Positions 28,027 to 38,414 of a stretch of 64,000 bases of DNA are shown one piece after another. Each line of letters begins with the position of its first letter. Positions within the stretch are counted from its first letter, which is position 1. Below the pieces are notes generated by a model. It was not told the DNA's origin. It saw nothing but the letters and a program-made list of their open reading frames with translations, and ran no database searches. Position numbers and translations under genes: made by a program. This DNA is from Salinimonas lutimaris (GTDB lineage Bacteria > Pseudomonadota > Gammaproteobacteria > Enterobacterales > Alteromonadaceae), in assembly GCF_005222225.1 (NCBI RefSeq), contig NZ_CP036536.1, forward strand, positions 1,698,001 to 1,762,000, read 5' to 3'.

Positions 28027-28649
28027 TAGCAGTCCTCCTGTGAATCAGGCCAATACTGATTGATCTTGGGCAGACTGGCAGCGATAGCATAATCGATGTT
28101 ACCGGCCACCAGGGCTTCCAGCAGGCGCTTATACCGGCTTCGGTGCCGGCTTATTCTGTCTTCCTCTTTAGCAGTGCGAGAGCCAAATAGTGCCAATGGA
28201 GGTAAATAACGCATGCCGGTCAGGTTGGCCATCTGCTCAAGTGGTTGCAGCAATTGTCTTATCGTAAAGTGGTTGTAGCCATCAGTCTGGTAAGCGTCGG
28301 CCTGGCCTCCGGCTGACAGGGCGCACAGGAATAGTTTATCTTTTAATGCATGACCATCATGTCCGTAGGCAAAGCCATATTCGAGTACCAGATCCTGCCA
28401 TTCTTTTAAAATTGATGGTGTGGAATACCAGTAGAGCGGAAACTGAAACAGCACCACATCGTGCTCCAGCAAACGTTGCTGCTCTTTATCAATATCAATA
28501 TTAAACGTGGGATATTCGCTATACAGGTCAACAGCAGTAACACCAGGAACGCGACAAGCGTCCATATAAAGAGGCATGTTGACTTCAGAACGGGCCTGAG
28601 AGGGATGGGCAAACAATACCAGCACTCGCTGGTTTACATTATCGGGCAT
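28026..28649 (-). CDS. kefF: KefF-like NAD(P)H flavin oxidoreductase, ancillary K+-efflux subunit
   Basis: A flavodoxin-fold quinone reductase of about 207 residues. The N terminus VLVLFAHPSQARSEVN is the FMN-binding loop, and FQFPLYWYSTPSILKEWQD is the conserved NQO/KefF motif; ALSAGGQADAYQTDGYN follows. In E. coli KefF is needed for full KefC activity and reduces quinones. ATG at 28649 is chosen because AAGAGAAG precedes it; another ATG ten codons upstream has no ribosome site. It overlaps kefC, which fits the paired function. Confidence 0.88.
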   Translation of the reverse strand: MPDNVNQRVLVLFAHPSQARSEVNMPLYMDACRVPGVTAVDLYSEYPTFNIDIDKEQQRLLEHDVVLFQFPLYWYSTPSILKEWQDLVLEYGFAYGHDGHALKDKLFLCALSAGGQADAYQTDGYNHFTIRQLLQPLEQMANLTGMRYLPPLALFGSRTAKEEDRISRHRSRYKRLLEALVAGNIDYAIAASLPKINQYWPDSQEDC

Positions 28650-28873
28650 GAAACTTCTCTTGGCGTTAAACAGGGTCATGTAATGTGCCCGTTAATTTAC
28701 GGGTATCTATCCACTATAGACAGCCGTTCATCGTAACTGCAACGGGTTACCATTTGGTGACTACTTGATCAGTCACTCCTGCGACCTCATTAGTTCGGGC
28801 AGAATAAAGAGATCGGCGGAAGCTGACAAAAACGTATTAATTTTATTGTAACTAACCACGTAAGTCAGAAATT

Positions 28874-29380
28874 ATGAAAAAAAAGCACACATTTGCTGCA
28901 GGTAGTTTTGCTCTGATTACTGCACTGACAGCCACAACATCTTATGCTCAGGGCCCGTCTCAGGATCAGTTCGGAGAACTGAAGGTTGGCGCTGCGATCT
29001 GGAATGTCATGGATGATGCTGATCGTAGTGCAGCGCATATTGCCTATATCCATACACCACTAAAAGATTTCTATGGCATTCAACCCAGCGCGCTGGTTAT
29101 CTGGGCGGATGAGGGGCAACATTATTATTCACTAGGCGCACACAAAGAGTTTTACCGACATGGCCGTTTTTCTACCTCTGTGGCCTTTCATGCCGGGCTG
29201 GTGGATTCGCCTGAAGAGTTGGGCGACAACATTGAGTTTTACTCAGCCCTGGGCGCGCAATACCAGCTCAGTGAGCGCTGGGCCGTAGAAGCAGAAATCG
29301 GCCACATCTCTAATGGTGGCCTGGGCGAAACCAATCCGGGCTCAGAGGGCATAACCCTTAGCCTGCGTTATAACCTCTAG
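28874..29380 (+). CDS. pagL: PagL-like lipid A 3-O-deacylase
   Basis: A 168-residue outer-membrane beta-barrel with a signal peptide ending at SYAQ. The HISNGGLGETNPGSE motif near the C terminus carries His144, Ser146 and Glu158, with the same spacing (two and fourteen residues) as the catalytic His-Ser-Glu of Pseudomonas PagL. The final NL is compatible with a barrel end. It would remove the 3-position acyl chain of lipid A. It is a single gene with its own promoter region. The family call rests on the motif and size. Confidence 0.82.
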   Translation: MKKKHTFAAGSFALITALTATTSYAQGPSQDQFGELKVGAAIWNVMDDADRSAAHIAYIHTPLKDFYGIQPSALVIWADEGQHYYSLGAHKEFYRHGRFSTSVAFHAGLVDSPEELGDNIEFYSALGAQYQLSERWAVEAEIGHISNGGLGETNPGSEGITLSLRYNL

Positions 29381-29437
29381 CCAGTTATTCTCTTACCAGC
29401 AAGAAGCACCCGCATGGCAGGGAATGCCATTAACCGT

Positions 29438-30034
29438 TTACTGAACCAGCGTTGGCAGCACAGAGCCCAGAAGTAGTAACGCCATTGAGAAATTAAAAAC
29501 CTGTAGGCGTTTTCGTACATTTAAAAAACCGGCCAGTCTGGAGCCTATACCTACCCACAAACTATTGCACGGCAGACACACCAGCCCAAAAACACCCGCA
29601 ATAATAAGTACCCCTATCACAGAGTGGTCTGAGGCATATAAACTGGTTGCCGTAATAGCCATTGTCCAGCCCTTCGGATTAACCCACTGAAACATAGCAG
29701 CCTGAAAGAAGGTCATAGGGCGTGTTTTTTGTTTTTGCGTCGTAACCTTGCCGCCAGAAAACGCCATTTTGTATGCCAGATAGATTAGATAAGCACCACA
29801 GGCAACACGCAAAATATCATATGCTGGGGGATACCATTCAAACACCTGCGATACACCCATACCCACACCGGCAATCATCACAGCAAAGCCGGTAGCAACT
29901 CCCAGTAAATGAGGAAGGGTTCTGCGTAAACCGAAGTTCACTCCGGACGACATCAGCATTAGGTTATTTGGGCCTGGTGTCACAGTGGCTACAATTGCAA
30001 AAACTGCCAGTGTGGACAGCGCTTCAGGTGTCAT
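29438..30034 (-). CDS. LysE/RhtB-family exporter
   Basis: A 198-residue inner-membrane protein with about six hydrophobic segments. The N-terminal VTPGPNNLMLMSSGVNFGLRRTLPHLLGV is the family signature, and FQWVNPKGWTMAI is the second conserved region. Members export amino acids or related metabolites. It is divergent from an Lrp/AsnC regulator 96 bp away, the usual arrangement for control of such exporters by their substrate amino acid. Confidence 0.9.
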   Translation of the reverse strand: MTPEALSTLAVFAIVATVTPGPNNLMLMSSGVNFGLRRTLPHLLGVATGFAVMIAGVGMGVSQVFEWYPPAYDILRVACGAYLIYLAYKMAFSGGKVTTQKQKTRPMTFFQAAMFQWVNPKGWTMAITATSLYASDHSVIGVLIIAGVFGLVCLPCNSLWVGIGSRLAGFLNVRKRLQVFNFSMALLLLGSVLPTLVQ

Positions 30035-30130
30035 GAAAAAGTCTCCTTATGTAAAGCACAATTATAACGTGAATGCTACGCAAGTTTATGGCTAAATGTA
30101 TTGCTGAAATAATTTTAAGAGCAATAAATA

Positions 30131-30580
30131 ATGGATATTGACAAGTTCAATGGTGAAATATTGCGCGTGCTCGCAGTGGAAGGACGCATTGCTAATACTG
30201 AGCTAGCTGATCGGGTAGGCTTGTCTGCTTCGGCGTGCCTGCGCCGGGTACAGGAACTCGAACGCCAGGGCGTAATAAAGGGTTATCGAGCGGTGCTGGA
30301 TCATCGTCAGCTTGGCGGGGGCTTTGTGGCGTATGTCAGTGTGGGGCTGGGAGAGCATTCAACTCGTTCTCAGCACGGTTTTGAAAAGGCCATATCAAGT
30401 AGTCCGGAGGTTCGCGAGTGTCATAATGTGACCGGCAATTTTGAATATTTGCTACGCGTGGAAACGGCAGATATACAGGCTTTCAAGCGGTTTCATGCGG
30501 ATGTGCTGGGCGCTATAGAACAAGTGCGCACGATTACTACCCATGTGGTGATGGGCTCACCCAAAGATGAGCGAGCCTGA
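30131..30580 (+). CDS. Lrp/AsnC-family transcriptional regulator
   Basis: A 149-residue regulator. An N-terminal helix-turn-helix (GRIANTELADRVGLSASACLRRVQELERQGVI as family pattern) is joined to a C-terminal RAM/AsnC ligand domain with VRECHNVTGNFEYLLRVET. It probably controls the divergent LysE-type exporter in answer to an amino acid. The start ATG has only a weak ribosome site. Confidence 0.92.
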   Translation: MDIDKFNGEILRVLAVEGRIANTELADRVGLSASACLRRVQELERQGVIKGYRAVLDHRQLGGGFVAYVSVGLGEHSTRSQHGFEKAISSSPEVRECHNVTGNFEYLLRVETADIQAFKRFHADVLGAIEQVRTITTHVVMGSPKDERA

Positions 30581-30593
30581 TATGCTTTAACGG

Positions 30594-31514
30594 CTACTTA
30601 AGATGCTGCTGTGTGAACTGCACAACCTGATTGACGTACTTGTCTGTATCAAACACCGGATCGCCGTGACGGGCGCCTTTTACCAGCTCGACAGAGTAAG
30701 GTACGCCAGCCTGTTTGAGTGTATCTGCCATCAGTGTGCTTTGGCTGTCCGGGACTACCCCATCGTCGGTGCCATGAAAAATCATGAAAGGGGGAGTTTG
30801 CGCATCAACATAGGTGGTGGCTGACGCTTCTTTGGCCAAAGCTTCATTCTGGCGCGGGGATACACCCAAAAAGCGCGCTTCTGCTGCATCCGGCGCATCA
30901 TGGTCCACGTCGCCGCTATTACCCTTCAATTCATGAAGATCGACAGGCCCATAGAAATCTACGGCACCGACAATCTTATATTGTGGCGCTGAGCTAAAAA
31001 AGGGCGCCTTGTCATTGTTTGCCGTTGCGATAACAGAAGCCAGGTGACCGCCGGCAGAGCCGCCCATCACGATGACCTGATCTGCCTGCAGATTGAGTTC
31101 CTGTTGATTGGCAACAAGGTAATTGATTGAGTCGTTGACATCCTCGATGGCGGCCGGATATTTCGCCTGTCCACTTAGACGGTAGTCGACGGCTGCTACA
31201 GCGTATCCTTTTTGAAGAAGGGAGCGAACCAGATTTCCATTTCTCTGCATGGTTTCGTCCTTACTGCCACGCATCCAGGCGCCGCCGTGAACCCAAACCA
31301 CAAGTTTAGCCGGCTGCTGTTTTGCATCAGGCAAAAATAAATCCAGCTGAAGGTTCGCGGAGTCTGTTTCTTTGTAGGTTCTGGTAACCGGTATCGTCAT
31401 ATTCGCTGCCTGTATTGCCATGGCCGCATCGACTGGTGGTTGGGTCGCCACAGTCTGCGTCTGGCAGCCAGTGACAAATAATGCGACCACGGAGGCGATG
31501 AGAGCTTTTTTCAT
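30594..31514 (-). CDS. Alpha/beta hydrolase lipoprotein (BD-FAE / carboxylesterase type)
   Basis: A 306-residue protein with a lipoprotein signal (VALFVTGC). The oxyanion motif HGGAW is followed by the nucleophile elbow GGSAGGH, and a late FHGTDDGVVP holds the acid, with the His in KGARHGD. This is the esterase/feruloyl-esterase-like BD-FAE group. It lies between the Lrp gene and pobA, on the same strand as pobA about 150 bp downstream, so it may serve ester-linked aromatic compounds, but that link is only positional. Confidence 0.85.
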   Translation of the reverse strand: MKKALIASVVALFVTGCQTQTVATQPPVDAAMAIQAANMTIPVTRTYKETDSANLQLDLFLPDAKQQPAKLVVWVHGGAWMRGSKDETMQRNGNLVRSLLQKGYAVAAVDYRLSGQAKYPAAIEDVNDSINYLVANQQELNLQADQVIVMGGSAGGHLASVIATANNDKAPFFSSAPQYKIVGAVDFYGPVDLHELKGNSGDVDHDAPDAAEARFLGVSPRQNEALAKEASATTYVDAQTPPFMIFHGTDDGVVPDSQSTLMADTLKQAGVPYSVELVKGARHGDPVFDTDKYVNQVVQFTQQHLK

Positions 31515-31659
31515 AATGAGTATTGACCTTATTGATAATCCTACATGTCTTTACAGCGCACGTTAGCATTCGGTTTACGTACAAAACTAACAGGCTGTAT
31601 TCTGTGCAGTAATTGGTCAGACGGTCTCCGCGCTCATCACCGCTGTCCATACCCTGTGT

Positions 31660-32886
<1,227 letters not shown>

Positions 32887-32997
32887 TTAGCATGAGGGTT
32901 AATGTGACGTAAAAAAGTTGTTTGTTCTATTCACTTATCCCGCAAAAAATTGTACTTTTGAGTCATTCGAAAGTTAAGGTTAGAGCAGGTAAGTCTC

Positions 32998-33882
32998 ATG
33001 GCAGCGTCAGTAAATCAGGATATTCCGGTATATAGCCTGTACGGCGAGCAGCAGTCAGTGACACCGGCTGATTTTGTACATATAGAAGATGTACAGGCGC
33101 GCAGTCAGCAGCTTAGCTGGCGCATAGCGGCGCATCGCCATCATGCCCTGTTGCAGCTGATTTGTGTGTTCGACGGACAATGGCAGGCCAGCCTGGATGG
33201 CAGCGCTCATCTGCTTGAGGGTAACAGCATTGCAGTGATTCCGGCCGGTGTTGTGCACGGATTTCATTTTTCGCCCGGCACCCGGGGCTATGTACTGTCA
33301 ATTAATACTGCTTTGCTGAGCCGCTTGTCCGGGTCTGCTGAAATAAACAACATGTTCTTAACGCAGTGGCAGCCGCAGGTTATTGAAGAATGTGACAGGC
33401 AGGCTGTGAGCCACCTCAGACAATATTTAGGGCTATTAAAACAAGAACTGGGTCAGCCGGCAGCCCAGACATCACTGGTGATAGAGCATCTCATACAACT
33501 GATATTTATTGCTGTGAACAGAAGCCGGCAGAGTCAGCAGGTTTATCACGAAGGCAGTGATGTGCAGCTGCTGTCGAGGTTTAAAGCCCTGATTGATATT
33601 CACTATATCAGTCACTGGCCAGTCGCCCGCTATGCAGCTGCCTTGTTTGTATCAGCGTCCACGCTCAACCGGGTTTGCGCCCGAGCACTGGGCCTATCAC
33701 CTAAGCAGCTTATTGTGCAGCGTCTGCATAATGAAGCAAAACGCCGGCTGCTCTATACCCGACAACCACTTGAGGGCATCGCCAGTACGCTGGGCTACAA
33801 GGATACCGCTTATTTTTGTCGTACCTTCAAACAATGTGAGGGAATGACGGCCGGACATTTTCGTAAACAGCATCGGTATTAG
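32998..33882 (+). CDS. AraC-family regulator, PobR-like
   Basis: A 294-residue protein: an N-terminal cupin domain (residues about 30-110, with AHRHHALLQL and VIPAGVVHGFHFSPG) and a C-terminal AraC double helix-turn-helix ending in LGYKDTAYFCRTFKQCEGMTAGHFRK. It is divergent from pobA by 123 bp, so it is the probable 4-hydroxybenzoate-responsive activator of pobA. It is paralogous to the regulator at 44769-45641 beside ligAB. Confidence 0.88.
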   Translation: MAASVNQDIPVYSLYGEQQSVTPADFVHIEDVQARSQQLSWRIAAHRHHALLQLICVFDGQWQASLDGSAHLLEGNSIAVIPAGVVHGFHFSPGTRGYVLSINTALLSRLSGSAEINNMFLTQWQPQVIEECDRQAVSHLRQYLGLLKQELGQPAAQTSLVIEHLIQLIFIAVNRSRQSQQVYHEGSDVQLLSRFKALIDIHYISHWPVARYAAALFVSASTLNRVCARALGLSPKQLIVQRLHNEAKRRLLYTRQPLEGIASTLGYKDTAYFCRTFKQCEGMTAGHFRKQHRY

Positions 33883-33890
33883 TGTGTCAT

Positions 33891-36320
33891 CTAGTAATGC
33901 ACGCCGAGTGTCAGTGACCAGGTTCGTCCCGCAGTGTAAACTGCGGAGGTTGTAACATACGTATCACTAAACACGCCGTTAACGATGACTTGTTCATCGC
34001 TCAGGTTGTCACCTCGCAGTGTCAGATGCCAGTCTCCCTCGGCAGAAACATATTTCACCGCCAGATCGTATTGAGCAACCGAGCTTTGTTTCAGTAATTC
34101 TGTTGCCAGATTGTTGTTAGTGGTTTGTGAGGTAAACGACCAGCCAATCATGGAGATAAGTTCGGCGCCGGAGTCCAGCGGCAGATAATGACGCAGGCGG
34201 GCATTAGCGCTGTGTTCTGGTGAGTTGATTTGCCGGGTGCCAACGATTATCTCGCCATCTTCGTCTACCTCATCAAATTTAGCATCCAGATAGCCATACG
34301 ACAGATTCATATACAAATCGTTATTTAACAGAACCTGAGATTCTACTTCGAAACCATAGATATCATTTTGGGCTGCATTGTCAAAGTACGGCGTTAGTCC
34401 TCTACTGGCCATCACCTGAACATCTGAGTAGTCGGTGGCAAACGCTGCCATATTTAACTGGACCGAGTCATCCCAGAACTCTGCTTTCAAACCCAGTTCA
34501 ATACTTTTGGCTTCTTCAGGATCAAAGGTGGGGGCTATATTTTCTTCAATCGGCGCAGTCAGGCGGGTTGTCCAGCCCCCTGATTTAAACCCTTCAGAGT
34601 AGGACAGATACACCATGGTCTGTTCGTTTGGATAATATTCAGCGCCGGCTTTTATTTTAAAATTGTCGAAGTCAAGCGTCTGCACACCCAGTGGATAAAT
34701 GCGGGTTAGATCAGACTGATCGGGTAGCAAAAATGAGGGGAAACCTAATTTCAGAGCAAACTGATTGAGCTCGCGCTGACCTCCCTCCAGTTCTTTTTCT
34801 TCGTGCGTGTAACGGGCACCAAAGGTCAGCCCCCAATGGTTGTTTAACCGGTAGTTCAGGTGGGTGAATGCGGCGATGGATTCATTATCCAGGGAATTCA
34901 AGCCGTATATCTGAATCAGTCCTTCACCAAATATCACGGTATCGAGCAAGGTTCCGTCTTCATGAAAATAATACAGCCCGGTGGCCCATTGCAGGGCATC
35001 ATTAAAGCCGGTGCCGGTCAGTTGCACTTCCTGACTGATCTGGTCCTGGCGCATATCAAATGAAATGTCAGAGCCGGTGATCGGTGATGGAATTGTCGAC
35101 ATACCAAACTGCGACTCAAGGTCCCGGTAGGCAGTAATGGATTTTAGCATCATCTGGTCCGGGAGCTGCCATTCCATGATAGCACTGACGCCCCAGGCAT
35201 CCAGCACCGAGAAATTACTCCCCCCCTTGTAGGCCACATCTGTTGAACCGGTAATAAAGGCATCAGTAAAAAGCAGTCGGTCATTATCCGGGTTGTCATC
35301 TATATTGACGCCCGCCAGTGCGGATCCGACCGTTGCCCTGGGGCCACAAGCCGCACCCAGACCGAGTTGTTCAAGAGTATCTGCCGGTGTGGAGATACAC
35401 GTATTATACAGACCGAGTACACCGCCTGGCAGCACGTCCATTTGCAGCAGGGTAGTAGGCAAAGCAGTCTCATCAACGCGGGTAAAGTCGGCGCTGAGCG
35501 TCAGTGTAAAGTCTTCGTCAGCCTGATACTGAAACTTCACCCGGCCATTGATTTCATCCTGACCACCTTTTGCGTCATCTGCTGAGCGTTGTTTATTAAC
35601 AGTATTAAATCTGCCGGTGTCAGTATTAAAAGCCTCGCTACCGGGAAAATCTATCAGGTCCTGATAGCCGTCGCGTTGTTTAGAAGAAAATGACACCTGA
35701 GATAACCAGTTCTCGGAAAGCGGAATATCTGCGCTGACCCGGATGTCCGTGCGCCCGAAGCTGCCACCGGTTAACTCCGCCCGCATTTGCTGTATATCTT
35801 GTGGTGCCCGGGATGTGATACTGATGGCGCCGCCGATGGTGTTTTTGCCAAACAATGTGCCTTGCGGGCCTTTGAGCACATCAATACGGTCCAGATCCAG
35901 CGTATCAACAACAGCGCCCAGTGTTCTGGCGTAATAGACGCCATCCACATAAACACCCACGCCCGGCTCCAGGTTAAAAGCAAAGTCATTCTGGCCAATA
36001 CCGCGAATATAAGCACTGAGAATAGAGCTGGAGCCAGCAAAAGGCGACGTATTGTCCATCATTACATTGGGGATCAGCTTGGATGCCTGAGTCACATCGC
36101 TGATATCCAGATCTGCAATAGTGCTGGCTGACAGGGTTGAAATGGAAATGGGTACATCCTGCACATCCTGTACCCGTTTCTGTGCGGTGACATTAACCTT
36201 TTCAATCTCAGCCAGGTTGATAAGTACCTGGGCATCCTGCGCGCTAACACCAGCGCTCATTGCCAGCATCACTGACAGCGAAATCCATGATGGCTTGTAT
36301 CTTTTTGATTGTTTTAACAC
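33891..36320 (-). CDS. TonB-dependent receptor in the aromatic island
   Basis: An 809-residue outer-membrane receptor. A signal peptide ends near VSAQ; the plug contains VNVTAQKRVQDVQDVPISIS and DVLKGPQGTLFGKNTIGGAISI, typical of the FyuA/CirA-like class seen in many marine bacteria. The start is probably GTG at 36320. It lies between the PobR-like gene (convergent, 8 bp apart) and the LysR gene, which suggests uptake of an aromatic compound or of an iron complex needed for the ring-cleavage enzyme. The substrate cannot be decided. Confidence 0.9.
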   Translation of the reverse strand: MLKQSKRYKPSWISLSVMLAMSAGVSAQDAQVLINLAEIEKVNVTAQKRVQDVQDVPISISTLSASTIADLDISDVTQASKLIPNVMMDNTSPFAGSSSILSAYIRGIGQNDFAFNLEPGVGVYVDGVYYARTLGAVVDTLDLDRIDVLKGPQGTLFGKNTIGGAISITSRAPQDIQQMRAELTGGSFGRTDIRVSADIPLSENWLSQVSFSSKQRDGYQDLIDFPGSEAFNTDTGRFNTVNKQRSADDAKGGQDEINGRVKFQYQADEDFTLTLSADFTRVDETALPTTLLQMDVLPGGVLGLYNTCISTPADTLEQLGLGAACGPRATVGSALAGVNIDDNPDNDRLLFTDAFITGSTDVAYKGGSNFSVLDAWGVSAIMEWQLPDQMMLKSITAYRDLESQFGMSTIPSPITGSDISFDMRQDQISQEVQLTGTGFNDALQWATGLYYFHEDGTLLDTVIFGEGLIQIYGLNSLDNESIAAFTHLNYRLNNHWGLTFGARYTHEEKELEGGQRELNQFALKLGFPSFLLPDQSDLTRIYPLGVQTLDFDNFKIKAGAEYYPNEQTMVYLSYSEGFKSGGWTTRLTAPIEENIAPTFDPEEAKSIELGLKAEFWDDSVQLNMAAFATDYSDVQVMASRGLTPYFDNAAQNDIYGFEVESQVLLNNDLYMNLSYGYLDAKFDEVDEDGEIIVGTRQINSPEHSANARLRHYLPLDSGAELISMIGWSFTSQTTNNNLATELLKQSSVAQYDLAVKYVSAEGDWHLTLRGDNLSDEQVIVNGVFSDTYVTTSAVYTAGRTWSLTLGVHY

Positions 36321-36409
36321 AGCAAACCTAAGGTGATTTAACGACCAACTGTAGGCTTAGTAAAGTTCACCATTTGGCGATTATCAAGTTTGCCTGATTA
36401 TCAATATGT

Positions 36410-37597
36410 CTATGTTTGTGCATGCCGGGCGGTAAGCAAATCAATAAAATGCTGCTGAATGAGGGTTGGCTGCCAGTTAGCGCGAACGGAATAGCCAATT
36501 GGCCGCGGCGAGTCAAACAGGGGAACCGGGCTGACGGCCAGACAGCCGGCAGCCACGTCAGTACTGACCTGACGGGCCGGCAACAGTGCTGCACGGTCAC
36601 TTTGCATCAGCAGGCCCCGGGTCACCACCAGTGAACTGCATTCAATGATATCAGACGGCACTGCCAGTCCCATCCGGTCAAAAATGGCGTGAAAGGTATT
36701 ACGAGCCGGTGTGTGCTCACGGGGCACCACCCATTTTAGTGCCAGCCACTGTTGCAAACTAAGATGCTGCACGTTGGCCAGAGGGTGGCCGTGACGGACT
36801 ACCACACTGAGCGTGTCATCAAATAAGGGGTGTTCGGTGATATCCTCGGTTTGCCCGCGCAATGCGCCGATGAGAATGTCGCAGTCACCATGGCGCAGGG
36901 CCTGAAGCTGCTCGTCGTAGGCCCCATCGGTAATGTTGACTCTGGCGTGAGGATAGCGCTTCATTACGGTTAAAACGGTGTCAGGCACAATCATGGTTCG
37001 GGCCAGGGGCAGGGTGGCAATTTTCAACCGACCCCGGTGCTGCCCGCCAAAACTTGCCAGCTCGTCAGCCGCCTGCTCCAGCTCGGCAAAAAATAAGCCG
37101 GCAAAGCGGCGCAGATGTCGCGCCCGGCGGCTCACATCAACGCCCCGGAAAGAGCGTTGAAACAGGGGCTGATCGCACAGCTTTTCCAGTTCTTTAATAG
37201 TTCGGTGCAGCGTCGGCTGAGTCAGATTCAGAGTACGGGCGGCCTGAGTGTAATTGGGTTCGCGGGTAAGAGCGATAAGCGCGCTGAGCTGCCTGACGGT
37301 AATACTGCGTTCAAAATGCTCGCGGGCGTGTTTATCTACCGGATACATAGACTGAGCCGCATCGCTTAAAAATTGCAGGGCCCGGGCTGTGCGTTGCAGA
37401 TACGCCTGGCCTGCGACGGTGGCCTGCATCCCGGCAGCATGCCGGTCAAATAGCCTCGTGTTCAGCGAATCTTCCATTTTTTTAATGTTTTGCGTGACCG
37501 CGGACTGGGTCAGGAATAATGCCTCAGCAGCCTTGCTTAGATTAGAATATTTATATATCTGGCTTGCACAACGCAATTGTTTAAGACTAATTTCCAT
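36410..37597 (-). CDS. LysR-type regulator with two N-terminal HTH domains
   Basis: A 395-residue protein, about 95 longer than a normal LysR regulator. The extra length is a second LysR-type winged helix: the first spans residues 1-60 (LRCASQIYKYSNLSKAAEAL ... LTQSAVTQNIKKME), the second about 97-160 (LSALIALTREPNYTQAARTL ... LTQPTLHRTIKELE). A usual effector domain follows, starting near GRLKIATLPLART. It is divergent from the lig operon by 124 bp and so probably controls it. The effector is likely a protocatechuate-cleavage intermediate, by position. Confidence 0.9.
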   Translation of the reverse strand: MEISLKQLRCASQIYKYSNLSKAAEALFLTQSAVTQNIKKMEDSLNTRLFDRHAAGMQATVAGQAYLQRTARALQFLSDAAQSMYPVDKHAREHFERSITVRQLSALIALTREPNYTQAARTLNLTQPTLHRTIKELEKLCDQPLFQRSFRGVDVSRRARHLRRFAGLFFAELEQAADELASFGGQHRGRLKIATLPLARTMIVPDTVLTVMKRYPHARVNITDGAYDEQLQALRHGDCDILIGALRGQTEDITEHPLFDDTLSVVVRHGHPLANVQHLSLQQWLALKWVVPREHTPARNTFHAIFDRMGLAVPSDIIECSSLVVTRGLLMQSDRAALLPARQVSTDVAAGCLAVSPVPLFDSPRPIGYSVRANWQPTLIQQHFIDLLTARHAQT

Positions 37598-37721
37598 CCG
37601 CTCTCCTTCTTTTAAAAAAGTATACTATAGAAAAAATTAATGGCATGTAACAGTTTTCTAACAAGCCAGCACAGAACATATTGTCGATACTGGTAACACA
37701 TCAGAGAAAAGGATAAATGTT

Positions 37722-38414
37722 ATGGCGATTTGTGTGACTGACTGCCCGCGATTAAGTGAACAGACGCTGGCCAATTTTCAGCAGGCTGAAGTAGCCACCG
37801 TCCATGAGGCGCAGGGGCGCTGCGGTTTAATGCACGCCGATATGAAGCCGATCTACCGGCCGGCAGCCATTGCCGGCAATGCAGTGACCTGTCAGGTTGC
37901 GCCTGGTGATAACTGGATGATTCATGTGGCCGTAGAACAGTGTCAGCCAGGCGATGTGCTGGTGGTAACCCCAACCAGTCCGTGTAGTGATGGTTTTTTT
38001 GGCGATTTGCTGGCCACTTCGCTAAAAGCGCGGGGAGTCAAAGGATTAATTATCAATGGCGGGGTCAGAGATATTGCCACGCTCACCGAAATGGGATTTC
38101 CGGTCTGGTCTAAAACGGTGTACGCCCAGGGCACGGTAAAAGAAACCGTGGCCAGCGTGAATGTACCGGTGGTGTGTGCCGGTGCGCTGGTGAACCCGGG
38201 CGATCTGATTGTTGCTGACGATGATGGTGTGGTAGTGGTCCCCCGACTTCAGGCTGACGCCGTGTTTGATAAGGTCAGTCAGCGTCTGGCCAACGAAGCC
38301 AGTAAACGGGATCGACTGGCTGCCGGTGAGCTGGGACTGGATATTTATAATATGCGCGAGCGTCTGGCCGAAAAAGGCCTGCGCTACGTCAGCTATCACG
38401 AGCAACAATCATGA
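37722..38414 (+). CDS. ligK: 4-carboxy-4-hydroxy-2-oxoadipate aldolase / oxaloacetate decarboxylase
   Basis: The last enzyme of the 4,5-cleavage route: it splits 4-carboxy-4-hydroxy-2-oxoadipate into pyruvate and oxaloacetate with a divalent metal. The 230-residue protein is of the RraA-like class II aldolase fold, with VHEAQGRCGLM, then GDLLATSLKARGVKGLIINGGVRD, where the metal- and pyruvate-binding residues lie. AAGGA is well placed before the ATG. First gene of a plus-strand operon; its last codons overlap ligU by four bases. Confidence 0.93.
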   Translation: MAICVTDCPRLSEQTLANFQQAEVATVHEAQGRCGLMHADMKPIYRPAAIAGNAVTCQVAPGDNWMIHVAVEQCQPGDVLVVTPTSPCSDGFFGDLLATSLKARGVKGLIINGGVRDIATLTEMGFPVWSKTVYAQGTVKETVASVNVPVVCAGALVNPGDLIVADDDGVVVVPRLQADAVFDKVSQRLANEASKRDRLAAGELGLDIYNMRERLAEKGLRYVSYHEQQS

